This document shows positions 8,599 through 17,389 of a stretch of DNA of 32,380 nt, piece after piece. Positions within the stretch are counted from its first letter, which is position 1, and each line of letters starts with the position of its first letter. Origin of the DNA: PFJX01 sp964646585 (lineage in GTDB: Bacteria; Pseudomonadota; Gammaproteobacteria; Burkholderiales; Thiobacillaceae); the NCBI GenBank assembly GCA_964646585.1, contig CAZYEY010000065.1:1-32380 (forward strand), in the 5' to 3' direction. The notes under the pieces are model-generated. The model searched no databases. It saw only the letters and a list, made by a program, of their open reading frames with translations, and was not told the origin of the DNA. The position numbers and the translations under genes are program-made.

Positions 8599-8832
8599 TC
8601 AACCAGCCACCGCGAACAGGACGTACATGGCCAGACCCACGGCGATCATGGGCACGGCATCCACCAGACCCATGACAATGAAGAACTGGGTGCGCAGCAT
8701 GGGGATCAGCTCAGGCTGGCGGGCGGCGCCTTCCAGAAAGCGGCCGCCGAGGATGCCGATGCCCACGGAGGCGCCAAGAGCGCCCAGACCCATCATGATG
8801 GCGCCGGCGATGTAAAGCAGAGCTTGTTCCAT
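8599..8832 (-). CDS. atpE: ATP synthase Fo c subunit (proteolipid)
   Basis: Subunit c forms the rotor ring that carries protons through Fo. The 77-residue hairpin has two membrane helices joined by the polar loop ARQPEL (residues 37-42). The proton-binding carboxylate is Asp58 in GLVDAVPMI, equivalent to Asp61 of E. coli. The Gln/Glu-Ser sodium-binding pattern of Na+-type c subunits is absent, so the ring should be proton-specific. The second helix (LRTQFFIVMGLVDAVPMIAV) is strikingly close to the gammaproteobacterial form. Confidence 0.97.
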   Translation of the reverse strand: MEQALLYIAGAIMMGLGALGASVGIGILGGRFLEGAARQPELIPMLRTQFFIVMGLVDAVPMIAVGLAMYVLFAVAG

Positions 8833-8881
8833 GTAAGTACTCCTTTCGGTCGGATATGAATTAAGCGGAAATTGCGGGAAA

Positions 8882-9781
8882 TCAGTGGTGTTCCTGATGA
8901 GCCATGTCCAGGTAGACGATGGTCAGGGTCATGAAGATGAAGGCCTGGAGGGTGACGATCAGGATGTGGAAGATGGCCCAGCCCAGGGACAGCAGTACCT
9001 GGGAGCCAAACAGGACAGCGTTGCCGACACTGAAGCCCGCCCAGGCGGCACCCATGAGCGCGATCAGGATGAAGATCATCTCGCCGGCATACATGTTGCC
9101 GAACAGACGCAGGGCCAGGGAGACGGGCTTGGCGATGAGGTTGACGCCTTCCAGGAACAGGTTGGCGGGCAGACCGAACTTGCCGAAGGGTTGCAGGGTC
9201 AGCTCACCGACGAAGCCGCCTACTCCCTTCATCTTGACGCTGTAGTAAAGCACCAGCAGGAAGACGGAGATGGACATGCCGAAGGTGGCGTTGGGATCGG
9301 TGGTGGGCACCACCTTCATATAGGGCAGGCCCAGAGCGGAGGCGACCAGCGGAATCCAGTCGATGGGCACCAGATCCATGAAGTTCATCAGGAAGATCCA
9401 GACGAAGATGGTCAGGGCCAGGGGCGCCACCAGGGCGTTGCGAGCTGTGAAGGAGCCGCGCACGCTGCTGTCGATGAATTCGACGATCCATTCGACGAAG
9501 TTCACCAGGCCGGAGGGGACACCGCTGGAGGCAGCCTTGGCAGCGCGGGAGAAGAGGAACAGGAACAGGGTACCCAGCACCAGGGAGATACCGAAGGTGT
9601 CCACGTTCAGTGCCCAGAAGCCCATGTCCTTGGCTTCCTGGGCGGAGTGGGCCAGGGTCCAGGTGGATTGCTGAAGGACTTCGCCATCGGCGCGCTGATA
9701 GCCGGCGGGCAGCTGACCATAGGTCAGATTCTGCAGATGGTGCTTGATGTATTCCGTCGAGGTGTGCGCTTCAGCGGACAT
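8882..9781 (-). CDS. atpB: ATP synthase Fo a subunit
   Basis: Subunit a forms the two proton half-channels beside the c-ring. The essential arginine is Arg225 in SLALRLFGNMYAGE, the AtpB signature (Arg210 in E. coli). Several hydrophobic helices follow the N-terminal region (for example residues 62-78, 118-136 and 168-183), with two more near the C-terminus. It has 299 residues against 271 in E. coli; the extra length is in the N-terminal soluble segment and in a loop after residue 140. It is followed by atpE. Confidence 0.97.
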   Translation of the reverse strand: MSAEAHTSTEYIKHHLQNLTYGQLPAGYQRADGEVLQQSTWTLAHSAQEAKDMGFWALNVDTFGISLVLGTLFLFLFSRAAKAASSGVPSGLVNFVEWIVEFIDSSVRGSFTARNALVAPLALTIFVWIFLMNFMDLVPIDWIPLVASALGLPYMKVVPTTDPNATFGMSISVFLLVLYYSVKMKGVGGFVGELTLQPFGKFGLPANLFLEGVNLIAKPVSLALRLFGNMYAGEMIFILIALMGAAWAGFSVGNAVLFGSQVLLSLGWAIFHILIVTLQAFIFMTLTIVYLDMAHQEHH

Positions 9782-9794
9782 GTCTCTAGATCCG

Positions 9795-10148
9795 TCAATC
9801 AGTCTTGCGGGCTGCGGCCGCGATCACCCAGGCCAGCTGCCCCACGATAAAACCCGTCAACAACGGCAGGGGATCCAGACCAAAGAGCGCCAGACCCGCC
9901 ACCAGCGATACTGCGACAACAAAAAACCGTTCCAGGGAGGAACGGTAGAAAGACCGCAGATGACGTTCGCCATCGCAGTGGTAATCACGCAGACCCCGAT
10001 GCCAGCGCCAGGCCAGCAAAGCGGAATTGAGCAACGCCACGGCACCACCGAACATCACGGCGACGGCCACCGTCCATTCCTGCCATCCCCAGGCCAGCAA
10101 GGCCATCACCACAATCATGGCCCCTTGCAGGGATAGGCTGAAAAACAT
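9795..10148 (-). CDS. atpI: ATP synthase protein I (AtpI), assembly factor
   Basis: AtpI is a small inner-membrane protein thought to help assemble the c-ring. The 117-residue product has four hydrophobic stretches; the pattern GGAVALLNSALLAWRWHRG after helix 2 matches the family. It begins the operon, 13 bases before atpB. The start is uncertain. ATG at 10148 fits the first membrane helix but has no ribosome-binding site and lies almost at the predicted transcription start. ATG at 10118 has AAGGGG six to seven bases upstream and would give 107 residues with a clipped first helix. Confidence 0.85.
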   Translation of the reverse strand: MFFSLSLQGAMIVVMALLAWGWQEWTVAVAVMFGGAVALLNSALLAWRWHRGLRDYHCDGERHLRSFYRSSLERFFVVAVSLVAGLALFGLDPLPLLTGFIVGQLAWVIAAAARKTD

Positions 10149-10157
10149 TAGCGGACA

Positions 10158-10187
10158 ATGATATAAGAATTAGTGGGACTAATGCAA
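10158..10187 (-). promoter_or_regulatory. Candidate sigma-70 promoter of the atp operon
   Basis: On the minus strand TTGCAT (10187-10182) and TATCAT (10163-10158, 5/6 match to TATAAT) are separated by 18 bases in the AT-rich gap between parB and atpI. The start of transcription would fall near 10150. Confidence 0.45.
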
Positions 10188-10242
10188 TCATCAAAGGGAT
10201 TGATGAATTTGGGCCGTCCCCCGGATTGGGTATAAGTTTATT

Positions 10243-11082
10243 TTATTTGATGCGCCGCAGCAATTCATCCAGTTGCTCCAGGCTGGCAAAGGCGATGCTG
10301 ATTCGTCCAGCCCCCTTGCGATTGGCGCTGATCCTCACCTCTGCCCCGAACTTTTCCGAAAGCTCCTCCTCCAGGCGCACCACATCCCGGTCACGTTTTT
10401 CCGCCGTCTTTTTCTCCGATGGCTTGGCCAGCCGGGCCGCCAGGCGTTCCGCCTCGCGCACGGACAGGCCCCGCCTGACCAAATCGTGGGCAGCTTCCAC
10501 CTGCTTGGCATGGGAAAGCGGCAGCAGGGCCCGGGCATGGCCCATGTCCAGGTCGCCGTTCATCAGTAGCGCCTGCACCGGCTTGGCCAGATTCAGGAGC
10601 CGCAGCAGATTGGACACCGCGACCCGGGAACGACCCACCGATTCCGCCGCGCTCTGGTGGGTCATGCTGAACTCCTGGATCAGGCGCTGGATGCCCTGGG
10701 CCTCTTCCAGGGGATTCAGGTTCTCCCGCTGGATGTTCTCGATGAGGGCCATTTTCAGGGCCGCCTCATCCTCCACCACCCGCACCAGCACCGGGACTTC
10801 CTTGAGGCCGGCCAGCTGGCTCGCCCGCCAACGCCGCTCGCCGGCGATGATCTCGTAGCGGCCGCCGGGGATGCTCCGGGCCAGGATGGGCTGCATGAGG
10901 CCCTGGGCACGGATGGAGTCGGCCAATTCTGCCAGGGCACGCTCATCCATGCGTGTGCGGGGCTGGTACTTGCCCGGCACCAGACTTTCGACCGGCAATG
11001 TGAGCAGGCGCTCGCCATCGCTGGTTTCCCCTTCCCCCAACAACGCGTCGAGCCCGCGCCCGAGTCCCTTGAGCTTAGCCAT
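10243..11082 (-). CDS. parB: Chromosome partitioning protein ParB (parS-binding CTPase)
   Basis: ParB loads at parS, slides along DNA as a CTP-bound clamp, and recruits SMC and ParA to segregate origins. The product has 279 residues. The N-terminal GLGRGLDALLGE is the ParA-stimulating region. The CTP-binding boxes are GERRWRA (residues 81-87) and ENIQRENLNP (115-124), followed by the helix-turn-helix around residues 142-163 (QSAAESVGRSRVAVSNLLRL) and a C-terminal dimerisation domain. The frame extends upstream, but ATG 11082 has a strong AGGAAGGA and gives the family N-terminus. It overlaps the end of parA by eight bases, and four parS or parS-like sites lie nearby. Confidence 0.97.
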   Translation of the reverse strand: MAKLKGLGRGLDALLGEGETSDGERLLTLPVESLVPGKYQPRTRMDERALAELADSIRAQGLMQPILARSIPGGRYEIIAGERRWRASQLAGLKEVPVLVRVVEDEAALKMALIENIQRENLNPLEEAQGIQRLIQEFSMTHQSAAESVGRSRVAVSNLLRLLNLAKPVQALLMNGDLDMGHARALLPLSHAKQVEAAHDLVRRGLSVREAERLAARLAKPSEKKTAEKRDRDVVRLEEELSEKFGAEVRISANRKGAGRISIAFASLEQLDELLRRIK

Positions 11083-11854
11083 GGCGAATTCCTTCCTGTT
11101 TCTCGATGAGTTCCCGGGCCATTTGCAGGTAGGCCTGGGCACCCCGGGAGGCCCGGTCGTATTGCAGGGCGGCCAGGCCATGGCTGGGGGCCTCGGCCAG
11201 GCGCACGTTGCGGGGCACCAGGGTATCGAACACCTTGGCCCCGAAGTGGCCCTTGAGCTGATCGGAGACGTGCTGGGCCAGGGTGTTTCGGTTGTCGAAC
11301 ATGACCCGGGCCACGCCGTCGACGACCAGGGCCGGGTTGAGGCGGGCCTTGATCTTCTTGATGGTATTCACCAGATCGGCCAACCCCTCTATGGCGAAGT
11401 ATTCGCACTGCATGGGAATTATGACCGAGTCAGCACAGGTCAGGGCATTGACGGTGAGCAGGTTGAGTGCGGGCGGACAATCGATGAGCACATAGTCATA
11501 GGCCCCGGCGGCGGCCCCCAGGGCGGACTTGAGCCGGTATTCCCGCTGTTTCTCCTCCACCAGTTCCACCTCGGCGCCTGCCAGGTTCCTGTTGGCCGGG
11601 ACCACATCGAAGCCGCCGGCCTCGGACCGGACCTTCACCGCATCCAGGCCCGCAGCGCCCAGCAACAAGTGGTAGACAGTCTTCTCCAGACCCTGCTTGT
11701 CGATGCCGCTACCAGTGGTGGCGTTGCCCTGGGGGTCCAGATCCACCAGTAGGACCTTGCGCCCCAGGCTGGCCAGACTGGCGGCCAGGTTGACGGCGGT
11801 GGTGGTCTTGCCGACGCCCCCCTTCTGGTTGGTGATGGCGATGATTCGGACCAT
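11075..11854 (-). CDS. parA: Chromosome partitioning ATPase ParA (Soj family)
   Basis: ParA is the ATPase that binds DNA non-specifically and, stimulated by ParB, moves the origins apart. The deviant Walker A motif KGGVGKTT is at residues 11-18, followed by the A' segment LLVDLDPQGNAT and the Walker B region YVLIDCPPALNLLT. Its 259 residues and lack of an N-terminal HTH place it with chromosomal (Soj-type) rather than plasmid type Ia ParA. The ATG follows the rsmG stop directly (TAA then ATG), and the gene overlaps parB by eight bases, so translation is coupled. Confidence 0.97.
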   Translation of the reverse strand: MVRIIAITNQKGGVGKTTTAVNLAASLASLGRKVLLVDLDPQGNATTGSGIDKQGLEKTVYHLLLGAAGLDAVKVRSEAGGFDVVPANRNLAGAEVELVEEKQREYRLKSALGAAAGAYDYVLIDCPPALNLLTVNALTCADSVIIPMQCEYFAIEGLADLVNTIKKIKARLNPALVVDGVARVMFDNRNTLAQHVSDQLKGHFGAKVFDTLVPRNVRLAEAPSHGLAALQYDRASRGAQAYLQMARELIEKQEGIRHG

Positions 11855-12475
11855 TTATGTAGTTTCCATGACGATGAGATGCCGGTCCGCGCCAAGGCCG
11901 GGAACCTGCAGAGGCAGGTCACGCTTGACCCGGACACCCTTGAGCCGGGCGATTTCCTCGCGGGGGTGGAGACCCTTCATGGCCAGCCATTCGCCCCCTG
12001 GCGCCAGCAGATGGCGGGTCAAGCCCACGAACTCGTGGAGTTCGGAGAACGCCCGGGACACGATCTGGGCATAGCCCGTGGCCGGCCGGAAAGCTTCCAC
12101 CCGGGCGTGCACCACCTCCACGTTCGTCAGTCCGAGCTCGATGGCGGCTTGCCGCATGAAGCTGCATTTCTTCTGGCTGGCGTCCAGCAGGGTCACTTTC
12201 AACTCCGGTCGCAGGATGGCGAGGGGAATGCCGGGCAGTCCGCCGCCACTGCCCACGTCCAGCATCGGTCCGGCGCCGACATGGGGAACGATGGCCAGGC
12301 TATCCAGCAGATGGTGGGTCAGCATGCGCCCGGGCTCGTGGATGGCTGTCAGGTTGTAAGTCCGGTTCCACTTCCCCATCAGATCGAGGTAATCCAGCAG
12401 TGCAAGCTCCTGGCCAGGCCCGGCGACCAGTTCCATGGAAACCAGGGCGTCCCGCAATTGCCGGGCCAGGCTCAT
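11855..12475 (-). CDS. rsmG: 16S rRNA (guanine527-N7)-methyltransferase RsmG
   Basis: RsmG (GidB) methylates N7 of G527 in 16S rRNA using S-adenosylmethionine; loss gives low-level streptomycin resistance in several bacteria. The SAM-binding loop DVGSGGGLPG is at residues 73-82, preceded by NRTYNLTAI and HHLLDSL, both typical of the family; SRAFSEL comes later. It has 206 residues (E. coli 207). Its ATG overlaps the mnmG stop codon (ATGA), and it runs directly into parA, as in the conserved gidA-gidB-parA-parB cluster. Confidence 0.97.
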   Translation of the reverse strand: MSLARQLRDALVSMELVAGPGQELALLDYLDLMGKWNRTYNLTAIHEPGRMLTHHLLDSLAIVPHVGAGPMLDVGSGGGLPGIPLAILRPELKVTLLDASQKKCSFMRQAAIELGLTNVEVVHARVEAFRPATGYAQIVSRAFSELHEFVGLTRHLLAPGGEWLAMKGLHPREEIARLKGVRVKRDLPLQVPGLGADRHLIVMETT

Positions 12476-14424
12476 GGGGACTCCTTGAGCAGAGCGCCAC
12501 GCTTGAGATAGACCAGGAGCACGGAAATCGCCGCAGGAGTCACGCCGGACACCCGGGCCGCCTGCCCCAGGGTAGCCGGCCGCGCCTGGTTAAGTTTCTG
12601 CCGCACCTCGATGGAAAGGCTGGCAAGGCCCATGTAATCGAAGTCCAGGGGCAGGGGCTGATCTTCCAAGGCCCGCTGGCGCTCGATCTCGTCCTGCTGG
12701 CGGCTGACGTAACCAGCATACTTGGCTGCGATCTCCACCTGTTCCCGGGCCTCCTCGTCATCCAGGCCAGGACCGACGTCGGGCAGGGTCATGAGATCGG
12801 GGTAGCGCACCTCCGGCCGGCGCAGCAGGTCGAACAGGCTGTATTGTTTCCGGCCGCTGCGCTTAACCTTCGCTTCGCTCAGGTTAGCCTGCGACGAAAC
12901 TTCGTTTTCCCGCTCGATGGCCTTGCCCAGAACTCTTTCCGCCTCGGTTGCGGGCAGGATGGCCGGGTTCACCCAGGTAGATTTGAGTCTTTCCGTCTCC
13001 CGGGCGATAGCTTCCTGCTTCTGGCAGAAGCGCGCCCAGCGGACATCGTCCACCAGACCCAGTTCCCGGCCCAGGCCGGTCAGGCGCTGGTCGGCATTGT
13101 CTTCCCGCAGGCTCAGACGGTATTCGGCCCGACTGGTGAACATGCGATAAGGATCCTGGACGCCCCGGGTGGTGAGGTCATCCACCATCACACCCAGATA
13201 GGCCTGATCCCGGCGGGGCCACCAGGCCTCCTTCTCCAGGGCTGCGCGACCAGCGTTGAGGCCGGCGAGCAAGCCCTGGGCGGCGGCCTCCTCGTAGCCT
13301 GTGGTGCCGTTGATCTGGCCTGCGAAGAACAGCCGGGCGATGGCCTTGGTCTCCAGGCTTGGCTTGAGGGCCCGTGGATCGTAGAAATCGTATTCGATGG
13401 CGTAGCCGGGACGCAGCAGATGGGCCTTCTCCAATCCCCGGATGGAACGCACCAGTTCCAATTGCACATCGAAGGGCAGGCTGGTGGACACGCCGTTTGG
13501 GTAGTACTCGTGGGTATCCAGGCCCTCCGGCTCCAGGAAGACGTTGTGGGCATCCCGGTCGGCGAAGCGACTGATCTTGTCCTCGATGCTGGGGCAATAA
13601 CGGGGCCCCACCCCCTCGATGACGCCGGTATAGAGCGGCGAACGATCAAGACCCCGGCGAATGATGTCGTGGGTTCTGGCGTTGGTCTGGGTGATCCAGC
13701 AGGGCAGCTGGGCGGGGTGTATGTCGCGCCGGCCCAGGAAGGAAAATACCGGTTCCGGGTCATCCCCGGGCTGCGCCTTCATCACCGAAAAGTCGATGCT
13801 GCGGCCATCGATGCGCGGCGGCGTGCCGGTTTTGAGACGCCCCACCGGCAATCGGAGCTCCCGCAGGCGGGCCGCCAGGGACACGGCGGGCGGGTCGCCC
13901 ATGCGGCCCGCCTGGAAGTTCTCCAGGCCCACATGGATGAGACCGGCGAGAAAGGTGCCGGTGGTGAGAACCACGGCCCGGGCGCGGAACACGATGCCGA
14001 TCTGGGTGCGCACGCCCGCCACCGCGTCCCCCTCCAGCACCAGATCCTCCACGGCCTGCTGAAACAGCGTGAGGCGGGGCTGGTTCTCCAGACGGTATCG
14101 GATGGCGCGCTTGTACAGCACTCGGTCGGCCTGGGCTCGGGTGGCCCGTACCGCGGGCCCCTTGGACGAATTGAGGATGCGGAACTGGATGCCGGCCTCA
14201 TCGGTGGCCAGGGCCATGGCGCCGCCCAGGGCATCCACCTCCTTGACCAGGTGCCCCTTGCCGATGCCGCCGATGGAGGGGTTGCAGGACATGGCGCCCA
14301 GGGTCTCGATGTTGTGGGTCAGCAGCAGGGTTTTGGCGCCCAGGCGCGCGGCGGCCAGGGCCGCCTCGGTGCCAGCGTGTCCGCCCCCCACCACGATCAC
14401 ATCGAAATTGTCCGGAAAAATCAT
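12472..14424 (-). CDS. mnmG: tRNA uridine-5-carboxymethylaminomethyl(34) synthesis enzyme MnmG
   Basis: MnmG (GidA) binds FAD and, together with MnmE, installs the (carboxymethyl)aminomethyl group on wobble U34 of certain tRNAs. The FAD-binding GGGHAGTEAA is at residues 13-22. The MnmG signature GPRYCPSIEDKI and the C-terminal block QVEIAAKYAGYVSRQQDEIE, which contacts MnmE, are intact. The 650 residues exceed E. coli's 629 by about the size of an in-frame insertion of 21 residues (12844-12906) between the conserved segments AIERE and YSLFDLLRRPEV. It begins the mnmG-rsmG-parA-parB run. Its partner MnmE lies about 5.5 kb away in this window. Confidence 0.97.
   Translation of the reverse strand: MIFPDNFDVIVVGGGHAGTEAALAAARLGAKTLLLTHNIETLGAMSCNPSIGGIGKGHLVKEVDALGGAMALATDEAGIQFRILNSSKGPAVRATRAQADRVLYKRAIRYRLENQPRLTLFQQAVEDLVLEGDAVAGVRTQIGIVFRARAVVLTTGTFLAGLIHVGLENFQAGRMGDPPAVSLAARLRELRLPVGRLKTGTPPRIDGRSIDFSVMKAQPGDDPEPVFSFLGRRDIHPAQLPCWITQTNARTHDIIRRGLDRSPLYTGVIEGVGPRYCPSIEDKISRFADRDAHNVFLEPEGLDTHEYYPNGVSTSLPFDVQLELVRSIRGLEKAHLLRPGYAIEYDFYDPRALKPSLETKAIARLFFAGQINGTTGYEEAAAQGLLAGLNAGRAALEKEAWWPRRDQAYLGVMVDDLTTRGVQDPYRMFTSRAEYRLSLREDNADQRLTGLGRELGLVDDVRWARFCQKQEAIARETERLKSTWVNPAILPATEAERVLGKAIERENEVSSQANLSEAKVKRSGRKQYSLFDLLRRPEVRYPDLMTLPDVGPGLDDEEAREQVEIAAKYAGYVSRQQDEIERQRALEDQPLPLDFDYMGLASLSIEVRQKLNQARPATLGQAARVSGVTPAAISVLLVYLKRGALLKESP
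12844..12906 (-). repeat. 63-bp in-frame insertion within mnmG, palindrome-containing
   Basis: These 21 codons (from NEVSSQANLSE to SGRKQ) have no counterpart between two strongly conserved MnmG blocks. The DNA contains an imperfect inverted repeat, GCTTAACCT (12861-12869) against AGGTTAGC (12881-12888). Its length is a multiple of three, so the frame is kept. This resembles palindromic elements that insert into genes, but no other copy is seen in the window. Confidence 0.5.
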
Positions 14425-14462
14425 CCGCTTATCGGCCTTGCCATGCCCAAAACAGGCGGCGG

Positions 14463-14490
14463 ATTCTACGCCATGCGGCCGGTTGTTTCA
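14463..14490 (-). promoter_or_regulatory. Candidate promoter of mnmG-rsmG-parAB overlapping parS
   Basis: On the minus strand TAGAAT (14468-14463, 5/6) is preceded after 16 bases by TGAAAC (14490-14485), which is half of the perfect parS site. The -35 match is weak. If the promoter is real, ParB bound at parS would cover it. Confidence 0.4.
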
Positions 14491-14499
14491 CGTGAAACA
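14484..14499. promoter_or_regulatory. parS: parS centromere site (perfect)
   Basis: TGTTTCACGTGAAACA matches the bacterial parS consensus at 16 of 16 bases and is a perfect palindrome. It lies between ppc and mnmG, about 3.4 kb from parB. Confidence 0.97.
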
Positions 14500-14510
14500 G
14501 CCTGACTAGA

Positions 14511-17309
14511 TCAGCCGGTGTTGCGCATGCCGGCGGCGATGGCGTTGATGGAGCGCAGCAGAGGCTCCAGCCAGGGGCTGTCGGCCTGCTCCTGGAGAGG
14601 CGTGGCGCGGATCCGGCGCAACAGGGCCACCTGGATGGAATTGAGGGGGTCCAGGTAGGGATTGCGGCTGGCCAGTGATACCGCAAGGGAGGGGTTCTCC
14701 TCCAGCAGCGCCTTGCTGTCAGCCACATGCAGGATCTGCTCGATGGCGCGCAGGTACTCGGCCCGGATCGATTCGTAAATCTTCCGGCCCTTGTGCGCAT
14801 CCTCGCACAGGTCCGCATATTCACCGGCGATGCCCATGTCGGTCTTGGCCAGCGCCATCTGGGCGTTGGACAGCAGGGTGCGGAAGAAGGGCCATTCCCG
14901 ATACATGCGCTGCAGCTTGGCCAGGCGGGCGGGATCGCTGGCACGCCAGGCGGACAGGGCGGCGCCGATGCCGAACCAGGCCGGCAGGGCGTGGCGGGAC
15001 TGGCCCCAGGCGAACACCCAGGAGATGGCGCGAACGGAGGACTTGGAGCGGTCGCCCACCTTGCGGTGGGAAGGCCTGGAACCGATGTTCAGCCAACCGA
15101 TCTCCCGCACCGGCGTCGCCTCGTAGAAATAGTCCAGGAATCCATCCGTCCGTTCCGTGAGCTGGCGGTAATGGTCCTCGCCCAGCTTGGCGAGCTCATC
15201 CATGATACCCAGGTAGTCCAGGCGATCCTCCCGGGCCTCCCGGACCAGATGGGCGCTGGCCATGAGCAGGCCGGTGGCGCCCATGGTCAGTTCGTAGATG
15301 GCGGTTTCCATGTTGTTGTACTTGTAGAACAGCACCTCGCCCTGCTCGGTGAACTTGATCTCGCCCCGTACCGTGCCAGGCGGCTGGGCCAGGATGGCCT
15401 CCCGGGTGGGGCCGCCGCCCCGCCCCACGGTGCCACCCCGACCATGGAACAGACGGCAGGGGATGCCCCGGGCCTGGGACAGCCCCACGATCTTCTTCTG
15501 GGCCTCGTAGAGCCCCCAGGAGGAGGCCAGGATGCCGCCATCCTTGCAGGAGTCGGAGTAGCCCAGCATGACCTCCTGCCCTTCCCGATAGGCATCCAGC
15601 AGTTGCCGGTAGACCGGCAGACCATACAATCGGGCCAGCACCGATTCCACATGGGCCAGATCTTCGATGGTCTCGAACAGCGGGCTGACACCGATGTGGC
15701 AGAACCACTGGCCGGTCATGCGCCCCGCCAGTCCCGCCAGGGTCGCCAGGCACATGACCTCCATGACGTGGGAAGCAGTATGGGTCATGGAGATGACGTA
15801 GCGTCCGAAACATTCTGGGCCCAGGCTGCGGCGCATCTGGGCCACCAGCTGGAAGACCCGTAGGGTTTCCTGGGTCGTCTCGGACAAGCCGGCCACATCG
15901 AACTGCAGGGCATTGGGATTGGCGATGGCCTCGGATAGGAGTTCCAGGCGGGCTTCCTCGTCCAGGGCGGCATAGTCGTGGCCCAGAGCCTGGCGCAGGA
16001 TTTCCGCCACTGCCTCACTGTGGCGCCCGGACTCCTGCCGGATATCCAGCTGCAGTAGGTGGAAGCCGAAGGTCCGCACCAACAGGATGAGATCTTCCAG
16101 ATCCCGGTCGGCCACTTCGCTGTCGCCGTGACCGCGCAAGGAATCCCGGATCAGGACCAGGTCGTCCAGGAACGCCTTGGCGCTGGCGTAGCCCGGCGTC
16201 TCGAAGCTGATCTCCTGACCATCGATGGCACGCTGAATCAGTTCCAGGTTACGGCTCAACCGGTGGCGCATGATGGACAGCTTGCGGCGGTAGGGTTCCT
16301 GGACGAAGCGGCGGCGTGCCGTTTCGGAACTGGCATCCAGGCGGGCAAGATCGGCCTCCAGGGATGCCGTGAAGGCGGCGGAGGGCTGGCACAGCCGGGT
16401 GGAATAGGAGAGTTGGTCGCTGAGGCGGTCAATGCGGCGCAGGTACTCGTCGCAGGCGGCGCGGGCCTGCATGCGCCATGCCAGGGCGGTCACCTCGGCG
16501 GTCACGAAGGGATGGCCGTCCCGGTCGCCACCGATCCAGGATCCAAAGCGCAGGAAATCCGGCGTGCCGATGGCCTCCGCCACCGCCCTGCCATAGACAT
16601 CCCGCAGGGCATTGCGGAAATTCCGGTAGACCCCCACCACCGCCTGGAACAGAGATTGGGGGAAGAAGGACAGGCCCGCCCGGATCTCGTCGCGCACCTC
16701 CAGCTTGTAGGTGCGTACCTCGTCGGTCTTCCACAGGATCTGGACCTGGTTGGCCAGGCGAGCCAGGGCCTCGTCCCGGAACATGCCGGTAAGACGAGGA
16801 TCGTCCAGGGTTTCAAGGCTGACGAAGATGTCGCGCAGGGCGCCCTTGATGGTGCGGCGCTTGGCTTCCGAGGGATGGGCGGTGATGACCGGCATGTACC
16901 GCAAGCTGTGCAGCAAGCGTCCCAGGTCCTCGGCATGGACGCCGGATTCCCGCAGGGAGAGGAGTGTGTCATGGAAAGAGCCCTCCCACATGCGCCCCCC
17001 TCCGCCCACTGCCTTGCGGCGCTCGGCCAGGTTGTAGGCCTCCTCGGCGATGTTGAGCAGGCTGAAGTAGATGTTGTAGGCGCGGATGATCTGGTTCAGC
17101 GACGCAGGAGGAAGCGCCTCGATGCGGGCCATGAGGGCGCTCCGCCGCTCGTCGTTGTCATCGTCGCGCAGTGCGATGAAGCCCTGCCGCAAGAACTTGA
17201 GGGCCTCGTAGGTCGGCGGGTCCAGTTGGCGCTTGAGCACCCGGCTGAGCAGAAGGATGAGCAGCTTGACGCGGCGGTTGAGTCTGGCGTTGACGGGAGG
17301 GTTGGTCAT
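14511..17309 (-). CDS. ppc: Phosphoenolpyruvate carboxylase
   Basis: PEP carboxylase adds bicarbonate to phosphoenolpyruvate to give oxaloacetate, refilling the TCA cycle. The catalytic-histidine block reads VITAHPSEAKRRT (His145 from this start), where most family members have TAHPTE. GYSDSCKDGG, LFHGRGGTVGRGGGPT and the C-terminal RNTG are all present, so the enzyme should be active. ATG 17309 gives 932 residues. ATGs at 17321 and 17390 are also in frame, but the last lies inside the parS site. No start has a convincing ribosome-binding site. It stands alone between two parS sites. Confidence 0.95.
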   Translation of the reverse strand: MTNPPVNARLNRRVKLLILLLSRVLKRQLDPPTYEALKFLRQGFIALRDDDNDERRSALMARIEALPPASLNQIIRAYNIYFSLLNIAEEAYNLAERRKAVGGGGRMWEGSFHDTLLSLRESGVHAEDLGRLLHSLRYMPVITAHPSEAKRRTIKGALRDIFVSLETLDDPRLTGMFRDEALARLANQVQILWKTDEVRTYKLEVRDEIRAGLSFFPQSLFQAVVGVYRNFRNALRDVYGRAVAEAIGTPDFLRFGSWIGGDRDGHPFVTAEVTALAWRMQARAACDEYLRRIDRLSDQLSYSTRLCQPSAAFTASLEADLARLDASSETARRRFVQEPYRRKLSIMRHRLSRNLELIQRAIDGQEISFETPGYASAKAFLDDLVLIRDSLRGHGDSEVADRDLEDLILLVRTFGFHLLQLDIRQESGRHSEAVAEILRQALGHDYAALDEEARLELLSEAIANPNALQFDVAGLSETTQETLRVFQLVAQMRRSLGPECFGRYVISMTHTASHVMEVMCLATLAGLAGRMTGQWFCHIGVSPLFETIEDLAHVESVLARLYGLPVYRQLLDAYREGQEVMLGYSDSCKDGGILASSWGLYEAQKKIVGLSQARGIPCRLFHGRGGTVGRGGGPTREAILAQPPGTVRGEIKFTEQGEVLFYKYNNMETAIYELTMGATGLLMASAHLVREAREDRLDYLGIMDELAKLGEDHYRQLTERTDGFLDYFYEATPVREIGWLNIGSRPSHRKVGDRSKSSVRAISWVFAWGQSRHALPAWFGIGAALSAWRASDPARLAKLQRMYREWPFFRTLLSNAQMALAKTDMGIAGEYADLCEDAHKGRKIYESIRAEYLRAIEQILHVADSKALLEENPSLAVSLASRNPYLDPLNSIQVALLRRIRATPLQEQADSPWLEPLLRSINAIAAGMRNTG

Positions 17310-17389
17310 GACGAAAGGCATTGCTTGCGATGCCGCCAAGGTATCACCGCCGACGCCCTGGGAAAATCCGTCTGTCAGGCCGGCCGGCA

